From NCBI RefSeq assembly GCF_025370935.1, contig NC_133483.1, forward strand, positions 3,836,936 to 3,900,935: 64,000 nucleotides of DNA, written 5' to 3'. The position numbers and the translations under genes were made by a program. This DNA is from Choristoneura fumiferana (taxonomy: Eukaryota; Arthropoda; Insecta; Lepidoptera; Tortricidae). Position 1 is the stretch's first letter. Each line of letters begins with the position of its first letter. Below the pieces are notes generated by a model. That model was not told the DNA's origin, did no database searches, and was given only the letters and a program-made list of their open reading frames with translations. Of the stretch, positions 1-12,800 are shown piece after piece.

Positions 1-59
1 CTTCTTTAAGATTCACCGTACCAGTAGAACTTGGAAGCTCTCCGGAGTATATCCTATGT

Positions 60-1950
60 ATGTATGAGTAACTTTATGGCTGAACGACGCTCGCTTCGAC
101 TGCAGTCTCCCGATGATGCTGAATAGACAAATTTCGAAAATCCTTGCGACACGATATTAGTACCTATAATACCGCTCGTGTTAAAGATACGATTGAGCGG
201 AATAAAGGCTCTAAAGTGTTGGCAAGAGATATGTCTATTGGATTGGGCAAAGCCAAATGACAAAGCTGAAGAAAGATTATGGCAGTGTAGCGTGGACTAA
301 AGCGGAAAGTATTGAGCGAAATCGAGGAGTTCTATGGACGGCTCTACGAGTCGGTCACTAAGCCGTTTTCAGCGCGGCGACTCAAGACCCAAGAGCAAAA
401 CTGACCAGACACTATACCTACAGAAGATATCCCGGATATCAGCCTGTACGAGATAAGGATGGCCCTGAAACAGCTTAAGAACAGCAAGGCGCCGGGTGAG
501 GACGGAATTACGTCAGAGCTTCTGAAGGCGGGTGGATCACCGGCTCTTAAAGTCCTTCAGAGGCTCTTTAATTCCGTCTTGCTCGAAGGCACAACGCCAG
601 AAGCGTGGAACAAGAGCGTTGTGCTGTTGTTCTTCATGAAGGGCGATAACACCCTTTTGAAGAACTACAGGGCCATCTCGCTGTTGAGTCATGTTTATAA
701 GCTGTTTTCCAGGGTTATTGTAAAACGTCTCGAACGCAGGGTCGATTACTTCCAGCCACCCGAACAAGCCGGGTTCCGAAAAGGCTACCGTAGACCACAT
801 TCATACGCTGCGGCAGGTCATAGGTACAAAAGAACGAAGAGTATAACTTGCCGCTATGTCTAGCGTTTGTGGACTACCAGAAAGCCTTTGATTCGGTCGA
901 TACGTGGACAGTGCTAGAGTATCTCCAACGATGCCGTATCGACTATCGATATATCGAAGTGTTGAAGTGTTTGTATAAAAATGCCACTATGTCGGTCCGA
1001 GTACAGGAACAGAGTTCGAAGGCGATGCCCTTGAAAAGAGGCGTAAGACAGGGATATGTCATATCTTCGACACTGTTTGCTGCCGCTTTGGAAGACGCCT
1101 TCAAGCTTCTGGAATGGAAAGGACTACGCATCAATATCAACGGCGAATACATTACATCACTCACCTTCGGTTTTCCGACGATATCGTGGTGGTCATGGCA
1201 AAGTCGATGGAAGAACTCAGCACAATGCTCGAAGGCCTCAATCGAGTCTCCCAACCCAACGGGTACCTAGGCCTCAAAATGAACAGGGGCAAGACAAAGG
1301 TCATGTCGAATGTCCATGTGGTGTCTACCCCTATTTTGGTGAAGAATTCGGTTCTTGAAGTTGTTGACGCGTATGATACCTAGGACAAACCGTCCAATTT
1401 CGTGAAGGAGGTCAATCGTCGAATTCAACTCGGATTGGCAGCGTTCAAGAAACTCCGCAATATCTTTTCGTACAAAATTCCTCAGTGTCTAAAGACGAAT
1501 GTCTTTTACCAATGTGTGTTGCCAGTGATGACATATGGATCTGAAACGTTGTGCTTCACTATATGCCTTATAAATACGTAGGCTCAGAGTTGCTCAGCGA
1601 GCTATGGAGAGCTATGCTTTGGGTTTCTCTATGGGATCGAATCAGAAATGAGGAGATACGTAGAAGAACAAGGGTCACCGACATAGCCAAGCGAATTAGT
1701 AGTTGAAGTGGCAATAAGCAGGTTATATAGCACGAAGAACAGATGGCCGTTGGGGCCGAAAAGTTCTCGAGTGGAGACCGCGGATGGGCAAGCGCAGCAG
1801 GACGTCCACCAACGAGATAGACGGATGACTTGGTTAAAGCCGCGGGTTCACGGTGGATGCAGGCCGCTGCCAACCGAAGCAACTGGATGTCTACGGGGGA
1901 GGCATATGTCCAACAGTGGACGTCCTATGGCTGAGATGATGATGATGTAA
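60..1950 (+). mobile_element. Decayed RTE-clade non-LTR retrotransposon (reverse transcriptase part)
   Basis: A broken reverse transcriptase reads on the plus strand through several frames. Visible pieces are the entry motif KAPGEDGITSELLKAGG (near 480), a fingers segment ending in EQAGFRKG (near 765), DYQKAFDSVD (near 872; catalytic Asp), a segment with RGVRQG (near 1035), and FSDDIVVVMAKS (near 1170; the F-x-DD active site). YGSETLC (near 1535) is the usual RTE thumb/tail motif. At least four frameshifts or stops separate these pieces, so the copy is dead. The 3' end is an ATG microsatellite at 1936-1947, typical of RTE. Weak RTE-like linker sequence extends upstream to about 60, and the element may start outside the window. 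Confidence 0.88.
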
Positions 1951-3828
1951 TCAATGACTAATGATAATTAATTGTAGTAAAATATACAATGCTTCGAAAG
2001 TCAGAAATTCAGTATAGAAAACATTTTGAACTCGCGCCGATTTTACGCCGATACGCTGATCGGCGGCGGCGGCGGCGAAAAAATGGCGGCGGCGGCGGCG
2101 GTCGGCGCGGCGCACACGTCTAGTCCCGACAACAGGCAAAAAATTCAAACAGACAATAAATCTTACCTGGCTTAGATAGTGAGCATATAGTTTTTCTTGG
2201 GTAGTCAAGTTGTTGAAAGCCTGTGAGCTGTCTAGCTCCACAAACCTTTGATTGTTTGGCAACAGGAAGTTAGACTTGTCCACAGCCATAGCTAAAATGA
2301 TAATATTATCACTTGTAAAATTAATTTACCACATTTATAATTTGTCATAAAAACTTGCTGCACCAAGCTTGAGTTTAAAATTTTAAAATAATTTGTCATA
2401 AAAACTTGCTGCACCAAGCTTGAGTTTAAAATTTTAACAACACTGTAAAAATGAAGCTTTAGTATAAGGAAGAATTAAAATATTAATAATCAAACTAAAC
2501 TCCAATTCAATAGAATCTGACAATCCTGTAGACACTTCCAGCCTACTAATATAAACACCGGGCTGCCAAAGGCTTTGTGATGTGACTATTATTCTTTTTT
2601 GATTCCTTTTAGATGATAATTGCAACAACAGGGACGTATATAATCAAGTGTGCCAAGAAAGGGTGTCTTAAATATGTAGAAAATTGACAGATTCTATTGA
2701 ATTGTAGTTTACAATCTGGCGTGAAAATAATAGGGCAGACAAAGGGACTGCAAGATGACTTTCAATTATTTAATACGTGATGTATTACTGACCCTTAACT
2801 ATTTTGACTGGCTGTGTAGTTTTAGAATATACTGTCCCGGAAGAATGTCGACAATATTTACTAAAAAATGAATCAGCAATACTAGTACGCCGGCATCTTG
2901 TCAGGTTAATAGTCAGGGTCCGCAACATTGAATTTATATTTTGAGCGACTGAAACAGTGGAACACTAAATAATTTACTGTATCTGATTACGTACTTACTG
3001 TTACAACTTTTATAAAAAGTATAAGATTTATTGGCCAAAAATCATGAAACTGTATTCCGCGAGTGACGTGTGTGACGGAACAAAAGTTTTTTTTTTTTAC
3101 TCAAATATTCTAAGCGTTTATGAAGAGTGATAAGTGTTTAAGCCATGAAAAGTTATTCTTTTCAAATTCTATATGCTTATTTTTTATCTAACATAATACG
3201 AAAATGCTAAAAATAAACTGTATAAAAATAATCTGCAGAATTGCATCGGTATATACGTTTAAATCAAAATATTTTTTTTCAAAGTTCAAAAACAGTGTAA
3301 TTAATTAATACTAACTTACTTTGGTAACGCCTTCGCTTAGTGACATCTAATGCATCTATCTAACCAAACTCATCTAACTAAAGAAAGTGTTACTATTGGA
3401 AAAAATATGTACTGCGGGCGGTATACAAGTGATAATCGACTCAATTCTAGTTCGATAGCGATTGGTTGGAATGCGAATTATTTATACGATTTCTTCAACC
3501 TTCAATTTAATTGCAGTTTCTACTCAATTTACAAACACTGTATTTCTGCCAGGAAGGAATTGGACTGAATTCCATTGTATACTCAATAATAATTTCTCAA
3601 GTGTAAAAATACAAACAATTTGACGAAATTATTGAAACATTGCTTTGTCTGTCGCAACTGAACTTGCTAGCTAAACGCAACTGTCGCAACAACTCGCATC
3701 ACAAGTAGCAAGTGGAACGTACTTATCGTAAACATGGATGGTTTCTGACCGTCCTCGTCCGTATTTTAGGTAGATTAGATTGTTTACGATGAATAACAAA
3801 TCCTAGGAAAGAGTTTCTTTTCGGAAAA
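1951..3828. other. Intergenic region upstream of ARHGAP39
   Basis: No supported coding sequence. It holds a GGC-rich patch (2058-2105), a 51-bp tandem duplication (2337-2437) and AT-rich unique sequence. The last 150 bases before the start codon probably include the promoter and 5' untranslated region of the gene at 3829. I see no clear TATA box. Confidence 0.55.
2337..2437. repeat. 51-bp tandem duplication
   Basis: Two near-identical adjacent copies (2337-2387 and 2388-2437), each beginning ATAATTTGTCATAAAAAC. This is a simple local duplication. Confidence 0.9.
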
Positions 3829-3842
3829 ATGTCTTCGGAAAG
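3829..3842 (+). CDS. vilse: ARHGAP39 exon 1 (start codon)
   Basis: Fourteen bases encode MSSE plus two bases of an Arg codon, followed by GTAATA. They join in phase to exon 2 to give MSSERVEWVEIIEP. Short first exons are common for this gene type; an upstream alternative first exon cannot be excluded. Confidence 0.8.
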
Positions 3843-6800
3843 GTAATATCGTGTTTTAGTGCTTTTTATAAATTAGTGTCAAATTTACTTCCGATATCCT
3901 CAGTTGAAAGTTGCAAAATCAATAAAGTACGCGGAAATCGCTAATGTCACGCCCTGCACTCTTCCTTCCTCGTCGTTTCGCGTTGTTACAGTGCGGCTAA
4001 AGTTAATTAGTTCGTGATGTTTTATTCCAGGGTAGAATGGGTGGAGATAATCGAGCCCAAGACAAAGGAACATATGTATGCTAACCTCACTACTGGGGAA
4101 TGCGTATGGGACCCACCTGAGGTAATGCTCTACTTTTGGTTCAATATCCCGGATATGTTCCTGTAGCTTTTAGAAATGTTGTTCTTCCGGCGTAGCTGGC
4201 GTGGGCTACAAATGACTAACTCTCATGTTGCTAGATTCTATGTTGCTAGATTAATGGGCACTATTTTCGAATTAGAACAAATTAATTGACTAAACTGTGT
4301 CCTATTTTAGATAGAAATGATGTTCTTTTGTTAGGAGCTTTACTGTTTACGATTGTTAATCCTTGCTTGCTCTTAAGTTTTTATTTACATTTTAAAATCA
4401 ACTGAATCATAACACTAGAACCTTTCCACATTGAATGTCATAATATTGTATTATCTGATAAGGAAAATCATCATGACACTAGAACCTTTTCACATTGAAT
4501 GTCATAATATTGTATTATCTGATATGGATAATCATCATTAAATTATTATGCTTATTGTGGCAACATTCTATGGTGAATCAGGGAATAAAATAGTTTTACA
4601 GACTGTATGTTAAAAGTTAAATTATAATAGACTTTACTCCATTTACTTTTATTTGTATTTTTCTAGGGAGTAAAAGTGAAACGGACTGACTCTTCACAGT
4701 GGTGGGAGCTTTTTGATATAAATACACATAGGTTTTACTACTACAATGCTTCTACTCAGGTATGTTCATAATTACATGACAATTTCTGAATACAAAATTT
4801 GATATCATTTTCATTTAAAAACGAGTTAGGAAAGCTGAAAAGACACTAAGCATGTCATTATGTTTTAAGAATGTAATAAAATTAAACAAACAATTTGCTT
4901 ACTTTGGAGATGTCAGAAACAGTTATAACAATTTTTATAGTTTTTACAATGTGAGAGTTTTATGGGCAGATAATTTAATAAAGCTTGGCCTTATCTCTGA
5001 GTAATCATGTGTTTTTGAGTAAAAGAAAAATAATTCCAAGCATCTCCCAGGTACTACAACTGCACCAATACATTTCCATATCAATTTTATATAATGAGGG
5101 GTTAATTTATCCCTTTTTCTGGGTTAACAAGTTCACAGTTTGATGAGCCACAGGTGCCTCATGGGTGGTTTCACTGATACATCCACGTGGCACATGTGCC
5201 TCATGGCAATGACATATCTGAATACAAAACTTTATGATTAGTACTAACTTGTAAAAAAAAGTTTTTTTTTTTAACATTACATCTGTGTCTTAAAATTATT
5301 GGTTAATGGTGTCAAATATGCTATTTGTTGCTAATAATGATGTTAATAATGATTTTAATTTGTTACAGACAACTGTGTGGCATAGGCCTACAGATTGTGA
5401 TATCATACCACTAGCAAAATTGCAGACTTTGAAACAAAATACGGATCCCCAGAAAAGAAGGGAGTCATCCACACAGACCAACCAAGCAGCACCTCAGGTA
5501 AATGGTTACACGTACATGGTATTAAGTAAAGAGTGCATAACAAAGGGCACTTAAGACATTCTCCGAAAGTGAATATAGGTTTACTAAAATTATCACCATA
5601 AATAAATAAATTAACTAATATCATGGGACACTTGACACCAATTACCTAGTCCCAAACTAAGCAAAGCTTGTCCTATGGATACTAGGCAACGGATAAACAC
5701 ATACTTATATAGATAAATACAAACTTAAATACATATTCAACATCCAAGACCAGAGAACAAACATTCATATTATTCATACAAATATCTGCCCCGGCCGGGA
5801 ATCGAACCCGGGACCTCAAGCTTCATAGTCAGGTTCTCTAACCACTTGGCCATCTGATCGTCACTATATTGATATTTGTATTTTTGGTATTTTCTTAAAA
5901 AATTTCATGTGCTTGACCATCTCTTTGCTCATTCTTATTATTATTTTTTTACAAATAAAAATAATGCTGAATTAATATGCTATCAGATAAACATCACCAT
6001 TTTATAATAATTATAATAAAGCTATATCAGTGACATTTTTTCTCCTTCATCCCAGCCAATATACGTCCCATTGCTGGGCACCGGCCTCTTCTCAGAATGA
6101 GAGAGCTTGAGCGGTAGTTCCCACACAGGCCCAGTGCGAATTGGGAATTACTAACTATTTTAGCCTTATTTAACAAAAAATATTATATAGTTTTGTTTCT
6201 TTGTACATACAAGCATTCGTTAACTGTTATTGCTCAGCTTGCACTGCCCCAAGTACTACTCTTCCCTTCCTTAAAGCTCTCAGCAAAGGGAAACCTAAAG
6301 GGCCCCTATATGGTACGATTCGTCTGTACGATCGATCTGATGAAAATCATGACGATTGATTGTAAAGAGCCATACACTGTCAATTCATCGTTACGATATT
6401 CATGATTGCATGGGATTTTGTTGCGATCTCCGACATCGTCTTCGATGAAGTAAATCGTTAACAATCTTGACATACACTACCGATTCGTCGTTTCGATCGG
6501 TCTGAAGCGACGGATCGTACAGACGAATCGTACCGTGTATGGGGCCCAGGGTTCGAAAATATCCGATATTTATTATAAATATCAAAATATCGGATATTTT
6601 TGAGTCATGAAATTTAGTATGTAGGTAGCTGGACATCTGGAATAACACATAGGCTACTTTTTATCCCAATATTCTTACGGGATAGGGATAAAATCTTGAA
6701 ATTTCAACCGCTGGGTTTAGAGTCTTGAAATTTTGGACAGTTGTTATTAATACAACCTCAATGAAGATCACTATATAACTTTTGGGATATCCCAGGGGAA

Positions 6801-9800
6801 TTTTGTAAAATCCCAGAATTTCTATTGTAACTACCAGATCGTTTACGCGTGCGAAGCCGTGGTTAAACTCTAGTATTTATTTAATGTTTAAAAACACGCA
6901 GGTTCCATCGCTGATAGACCCAGTGAGCAGCAATGGCAACAGCATGGTGGCAAGCATCAGTAAACTGTCTCCGGCCAACGTCAAGAATGTTACCATTCCG
7001 CAAACTAGCCCAGTGCGGACCAGGAGATCCCATTATCACCATAGGTAACCTAAATTTATTATATGTACTCTCATATAGGTATTTAAAACATACATATGTA
7101 TTACTTTTTATAAGCAAAAATGTTTCTAAATCGCATGTCCATAGTAGGTATTTAAAAATGCATCTCATGGCATCTCATTGATTTTCTGTGTGATATTGAT
7201 ACATGATAGCTTGTAAATTAATAGAAAAGGGTAACGCTATTAAGTGACTTCATATTATTATAATGATTGAGTGTAATTTAAAATTTTCGTCATTATCATA
7301 GTCATCATATTTATATTTTTCAATACAGAAACAGCGGTGACAGCCGACGCGGTCGATTGAGTGAAGACGGTACGACACAGATGTGCCGCCACACCGATTC
7401 TGGACGCTCCTCAGACAGCAGCATCAGCAGCGCCCAGCGAAGGAAGCAGGTAAATATATACAACACAATAATTATATATATATATATATATTGTTTACCT
7501 TGTAGTTTTCTTTCTGTGTACCTGTTTTTTGGATCACTTACTATTTCTGATGTACAATAAAGAGTAATTGTATTGTATTGTATAGGTATAATACCCCACC
7601 AAACCATTTTCATGTAAAATGTTGCCAAGACATGACCATATGGCTCATATTGACTAAAAGTTATTAGATCTCATGTAGAGCCAAGCTCTTGCTCTACGCG
7701 CCCTATTTTCGCAAACTACACATTAATCAAAATATGTGGCTTGCCCATTTCGTTACTACAAGAAGTATTGTATAACAGAAAATTAATGAACAGTGAATAC
7801 GAGTTTGTCATCTTACGCCCATGTATGACGAAGCGATTCGAGAAAGGGTAGCTTGTGCCCTTGAACTTCGCTTGACTCGTCTTGGGGTACTACCGTGCCC
7901 CCAGATGTATCTAATATATACCTACTGCTCAAAAGAATATAAGGACCACGTGAATTTCATTGGTGAAACGAAAATACTAATAAATATAATTCTTTATAAT
8001 ATTTCTTGTTTAAAAATGCTTTTATTAATACAACCACAATACAAATAATACTTTTCGATCAATTAAAATTGTTTTCAATTAAAAACGAAAACATCATCAT
8101 CATCATCATCCCAGCCTATATACGTCCCACTGCTGGGCACAAGCCTCCTCTCAGAACAAGAGGGCTTAGGCCATAGTTCCCACGCGGGCCCAGTGCGGAT
8201 TGGGAACTTCACACGCACCATTGAATTGCTTCGCAGGTTTGTGCAGGTTTCCTCACGATGTTTTCCTTCACCGCAAAGCTCGTGGTAAATTTCAAATGTA
8301 ATTCCGCACATGAATTTCGAAAAACTCAGAGGTGCGAGCCGGGGTTTGAACCCACGACCCTCTGTTTGAGAGGCGATAGGTCAAACCACTAGGCCACCAC
8401 GGCTCTTTACAGATAGTTTATAACCTGGAAATAGGACTCTTTTTACCTAGTTCCTGCAGACGGAGACGCGGGCAACAGCTAGTAGGTTATGAAGGTGGTT
8501 TCCGTTAATTTAACGAAGAAATACAAATAATTGGCGTGGGCGAAGGTTTTGTTATTTTAGGACTGAATAATGTTGCCCTTGCCTGTTGATTGGTTTTGTA
8601 TTTGCTAACGCCTTGGAAGTGGGCGCGTTTGATTAAATTAATGGTTTATATAACACGAAATTTGCTTTTGCAAAGGTAAAGGTTAAGTTTTTGTGGATGG
8701 GTTTAGGCGAATACGATGGGAATTGAGTTGTTACGGCTCCACAGCTAACTGATGGATTATGCAGTCGTCAACATACACGCAAATAATCCGTTTATTCCAG
8801 TATATTAACTAGTAATGTCCGAAGTTCGTATCGTACCGTCCCTCTCGCTCTCGTATTAAATAGTATAAGTGTCAGAGGGACCGCACGACACAAACTTCGA
8901 GTTTCGTGTTTCGTAGTAGCCCTGCTGTTGGAACTTTGAATCCCTTCTCAGTGGGCCGCTATGATCCACAAATAATATGTCTGCCATATTACATGTCCGC
9001 CGTATGGGTCTACATAGTATAAAATAAAGTCGTTTCCCGCCGTCTGTATGCTTAGATCTTTTGAATTAAGGGATAGATTTAAATAAAATTGTTAGAATGA
9101 AGTATTACGTATATGTAAATCGTAAAGGGGGGCGTTCGTTTTTTTTAAACTTGCCCATAAAAGTTTGAGTTGTAGACAGATGATTTGTCTTGTCTTCGCA
9201 TTGCGTTATGCGTCAGTCCGCAATCCATATCCAAGTTTGTGCTTTATGTAAACAGCCCTAACAGTGGATTAAAGAAACGAGTTTCTATTTACATATGCTT
9301 TGCATATGACCCACTTGTTTATGTCGTGTTCCTGATCTGCTTTTAAAGTGTGGTGTAAAAATATGCTTTCTTATTCGTAACTTACAAACCTTCTAAGATT
9401 AGAGGCTCTATAAGCTGAAAAATTCGCGAGTCCTTTTTTTTCGTCAACGCCACGATTGCGCCATTAAAAAAAACAAACGGAATCAGCATGCTCACAAACT
9501 TTCACGAGAATCATTTGAGAAATGCGGACTGTGGACGAAAACAGACAGCCGTACATACGAAACTATTTTTGCTCCAGCTGAAACGGAGTTGCTTCGCTCG
9601 CGCTTCGCACTCGTTTGTTCAAAAACATAACCCTCCTTCGGGCAGTCTATGTTTTGTTTGCTTTTGGCAAAGGCAAATATATGGTAAATTGACTGAAGGG
9701 GTCAATCAACTATAACATGTTCATAAAACTCGTTTTACACTCGACTTAACTATCAACCCTCGCCTGCGGCTCAAGTAGATATAAACGGCTCGGGTAAAAT

Positions 9801-12800
9801 GCCGCGTTTTTCGCATTTATTATACATACTACTACATGTAAATCCGCTCCCATTATAAGTTTTTTTTTGTGGCAGGAACTAACTGCGGCGGCGGCGTGTG
9901 GCGCGCCCGTCTGCACGCCACAGCTGCGCAAGAGGAGTAGCGCGGCGGCGCCACAGCTCGATACAGAGAAGTGGTCGCCACATTCAGGTACATTATGTTT
10001 TACATGAATGTATTTTTTTATTGGCCCAAATTACTTTTTATTCTTTTTGTGCCTTATAGTTACGGTCATCTAACTAAATTACACTAAACTGTTGCAGGTC
10101 TGAATCGAAGCGGCAGTTTTATATCACCTAGGAAAGATGCATCGGATGATTCAATGCACGAAAAATACTTCAAATCTGTGGAGAGTACCCCACTGACAAA
10201 ACGGAAGGTAAAAATTATTATTTCTAGAAAGTCATACCAAATAATCGTTTATCGCTATCCCGCGGGAACTATGCAATTTTCCGGAATAAAAAATACCCTA
10301 GATCCTTCCCCAGTACTCAAACTATCTGTATACCGAATTTTATCTAAATCGGTTCACCGGTTTTAGACGTGATGAGGTAACAAACAAACGAACAGACTTA
10401 CAAACTTTCGCATTTACGGAGCCCTCGGTGCGTGAGTGTTATTCGCATCTGTTGTTGCAGCTAAAACAGCAGTCTGCGGGCGGTTCGTCCTGCGAGTCTG
10501 CATCCCCGCAGAGTCCCAGCAGTCCGCTGCAGAAGCCGCAACCCACACCGTTCTTGCAGGTAATTAAGAGTAATTAAAGGGCTTTTAGTTTGTTTACACG
10601 GCGTAGTGTTACAAAAATACCTGTCAAGCGGAAAGGGGGTTGAATGGTCCATTATAAAGAGTCTATTTACAATATTTGAAAACCGTATCACAGTGTGACT
10701 TACCGCAAAAAAATCATCGAGTTTTTCATTGATATGCAAACATTATTTCAGTAAAATTTAAGAGCAAACTGTGAGGAATGTTTATGTTTTACATAATATA
10801 ATCTTTTGCTGCTGTTGCCACCCACTTAATTGTGTGATGATGATGATGAAGTTGTTATGGCTACGTTCCACTAAACGCCCGACACGATTATAACACCCTC
10901 TGTATCGTTCCATCTAAGGCCTGTGGTCGTTGCGAGTGATCCCTCAACGTCATAGATGACGTCACTGTTCGCGTGGTCGCGCCTACTTCACCAACACAAT
11001 TTGTGGATCAGAGCGGGCTTTTACCAAAACGTGGCGGGAACTGTCACCGTCATCAACATGTTATCAGAACTTGATCAATCAAGCAACCACAAATTCACAA
11101 TGCAGTCAATGCAACAATGCCGCCATATTGCGAGCCGTACAGTGCTTACTTAAAATGTGCGTTCCACCTATAACATTCGCCAACGACGCCCGTGAACGTT
11201 AGTGTAACAGCAATTTCAGCGGTTGTGGTCGCCGGCGTTCTTGGCGTTTAGTGGAACGTGCCCTATGTTTCGTTTGGCAGACGTCTGCGGCGCGGCCATC
11301 GCTGGTGTCTTCCATTTCGTTGGCGACGGACGCGGCGGGGGCGCGCGTGCTGCACAGCTTGGAGCGGCCCCACGCCCTGTCGAGACATGCGCGGGAGCGG
11401 TACTCCGATAGGTAGGCCCTACTAATATAATATACGCGATTTGTTAATTACTTTTATGAACCACTTGTGCCGCCCGCTGCCACTAACAATTTACCGAAGA
11501 GACATTTTCAAAGCCAACTGTCCCGGTTTGTCCAAACAAACCAGAACCGAAATTGAATTTTTAACCGAAACCGAACTTTGACATTAAAAAGAAATTTCCA
11601 ATGTTAATTGAATGTTTCTGTCGCAGACACCTAGATAAGGAGCGTGTGAGCGAGACAGAGCGCCCCGACCGCTTCGAGAAACAAGCCGCGTACAGTGTCG
11701 ACAAACCCTTCCGACAGACCAGCCTCGACTTGAGACATAACACGCCGAATTGGCACCCGCCCAGGGAGTTCACCAGGTCTGTACTTCTTGTAGGATGAGG
11801 TATATTCATTTTTTATGGCGTGGAAAATACGCCCCATACATCCAGCCCTGTTTGGGGAAACAGCAGGGCTCTCCTACAAGGGGCTCCCACTAAAAAAACC
11901 ATACGAGTTTCCTCGTTGCCATTGAATGTGGGCGTCACGGGTGCATAGGGAGAGGGGAGGGAGAGAGAGGCACAGAAAGAAAGGAATGTGGCAACCAGCA
12001 GCGCTGTTTTTCAGTGGGACCCATTCAACAAATCATTGGTGGGAATTGGGTCAATCTACTTTTAAGTGCATGTTATGCTGTCACATAACTCAGGCGACAT
12101 CAGTGATACACTTTATTTGCTTTTTTTTTGCTTAGGATATGAACCATGAAGGAATTACTAGGGATATACTTTTAAGGAAGGAAGGCATGACAGAAGAGAG
12201 GCCTGAGGAAGGTTGCAGTTTTTAGGAAAGATTTTCATTGATTTTGAATTTGGATGAGTATTTAATTTTTTATAATTATTTACGAAATACGCTGGATGAC
12301 GTCACAATGAGACAGCCACGTTCCATTGCAAAAATTCAGACATAACATAATCTGTGGCATTACATTTGACAAATTCTTTAGTCCTAAATGAACCGTGACA
12401 AATAGTTTTATTTATCTCTCTTCTTTTAGCTTCGATTATTTAATGGTGTGATAGTAAATAGATATTTTTTTATTAAAATCCGATATTTATATTCTTTTGT
12501 ATTTACTTGTAACGTAGTAATTTAATAATTTAATTTGTAAAAATACATTGGAAATACTCGTATACATTTCGGACTTTACGATAAATGACAACTGTTTAAG
12601 CCGGGTGCGCATCATGATTAAAGTTTCTTTGTCGCTCTTTACTATTATAAGCAGGACAGGAACATTTCAAAATTTGCTTATGTAGACCTGCTTTATGCCT
12701 TTGTGACGAGACACTGCAGGGGTCAATGAGGGTCATGTTGGGATTTCTGAAAAACTGGTTATGCATGAGGTCAACGGCAGACATCAGTGTATACACTGTT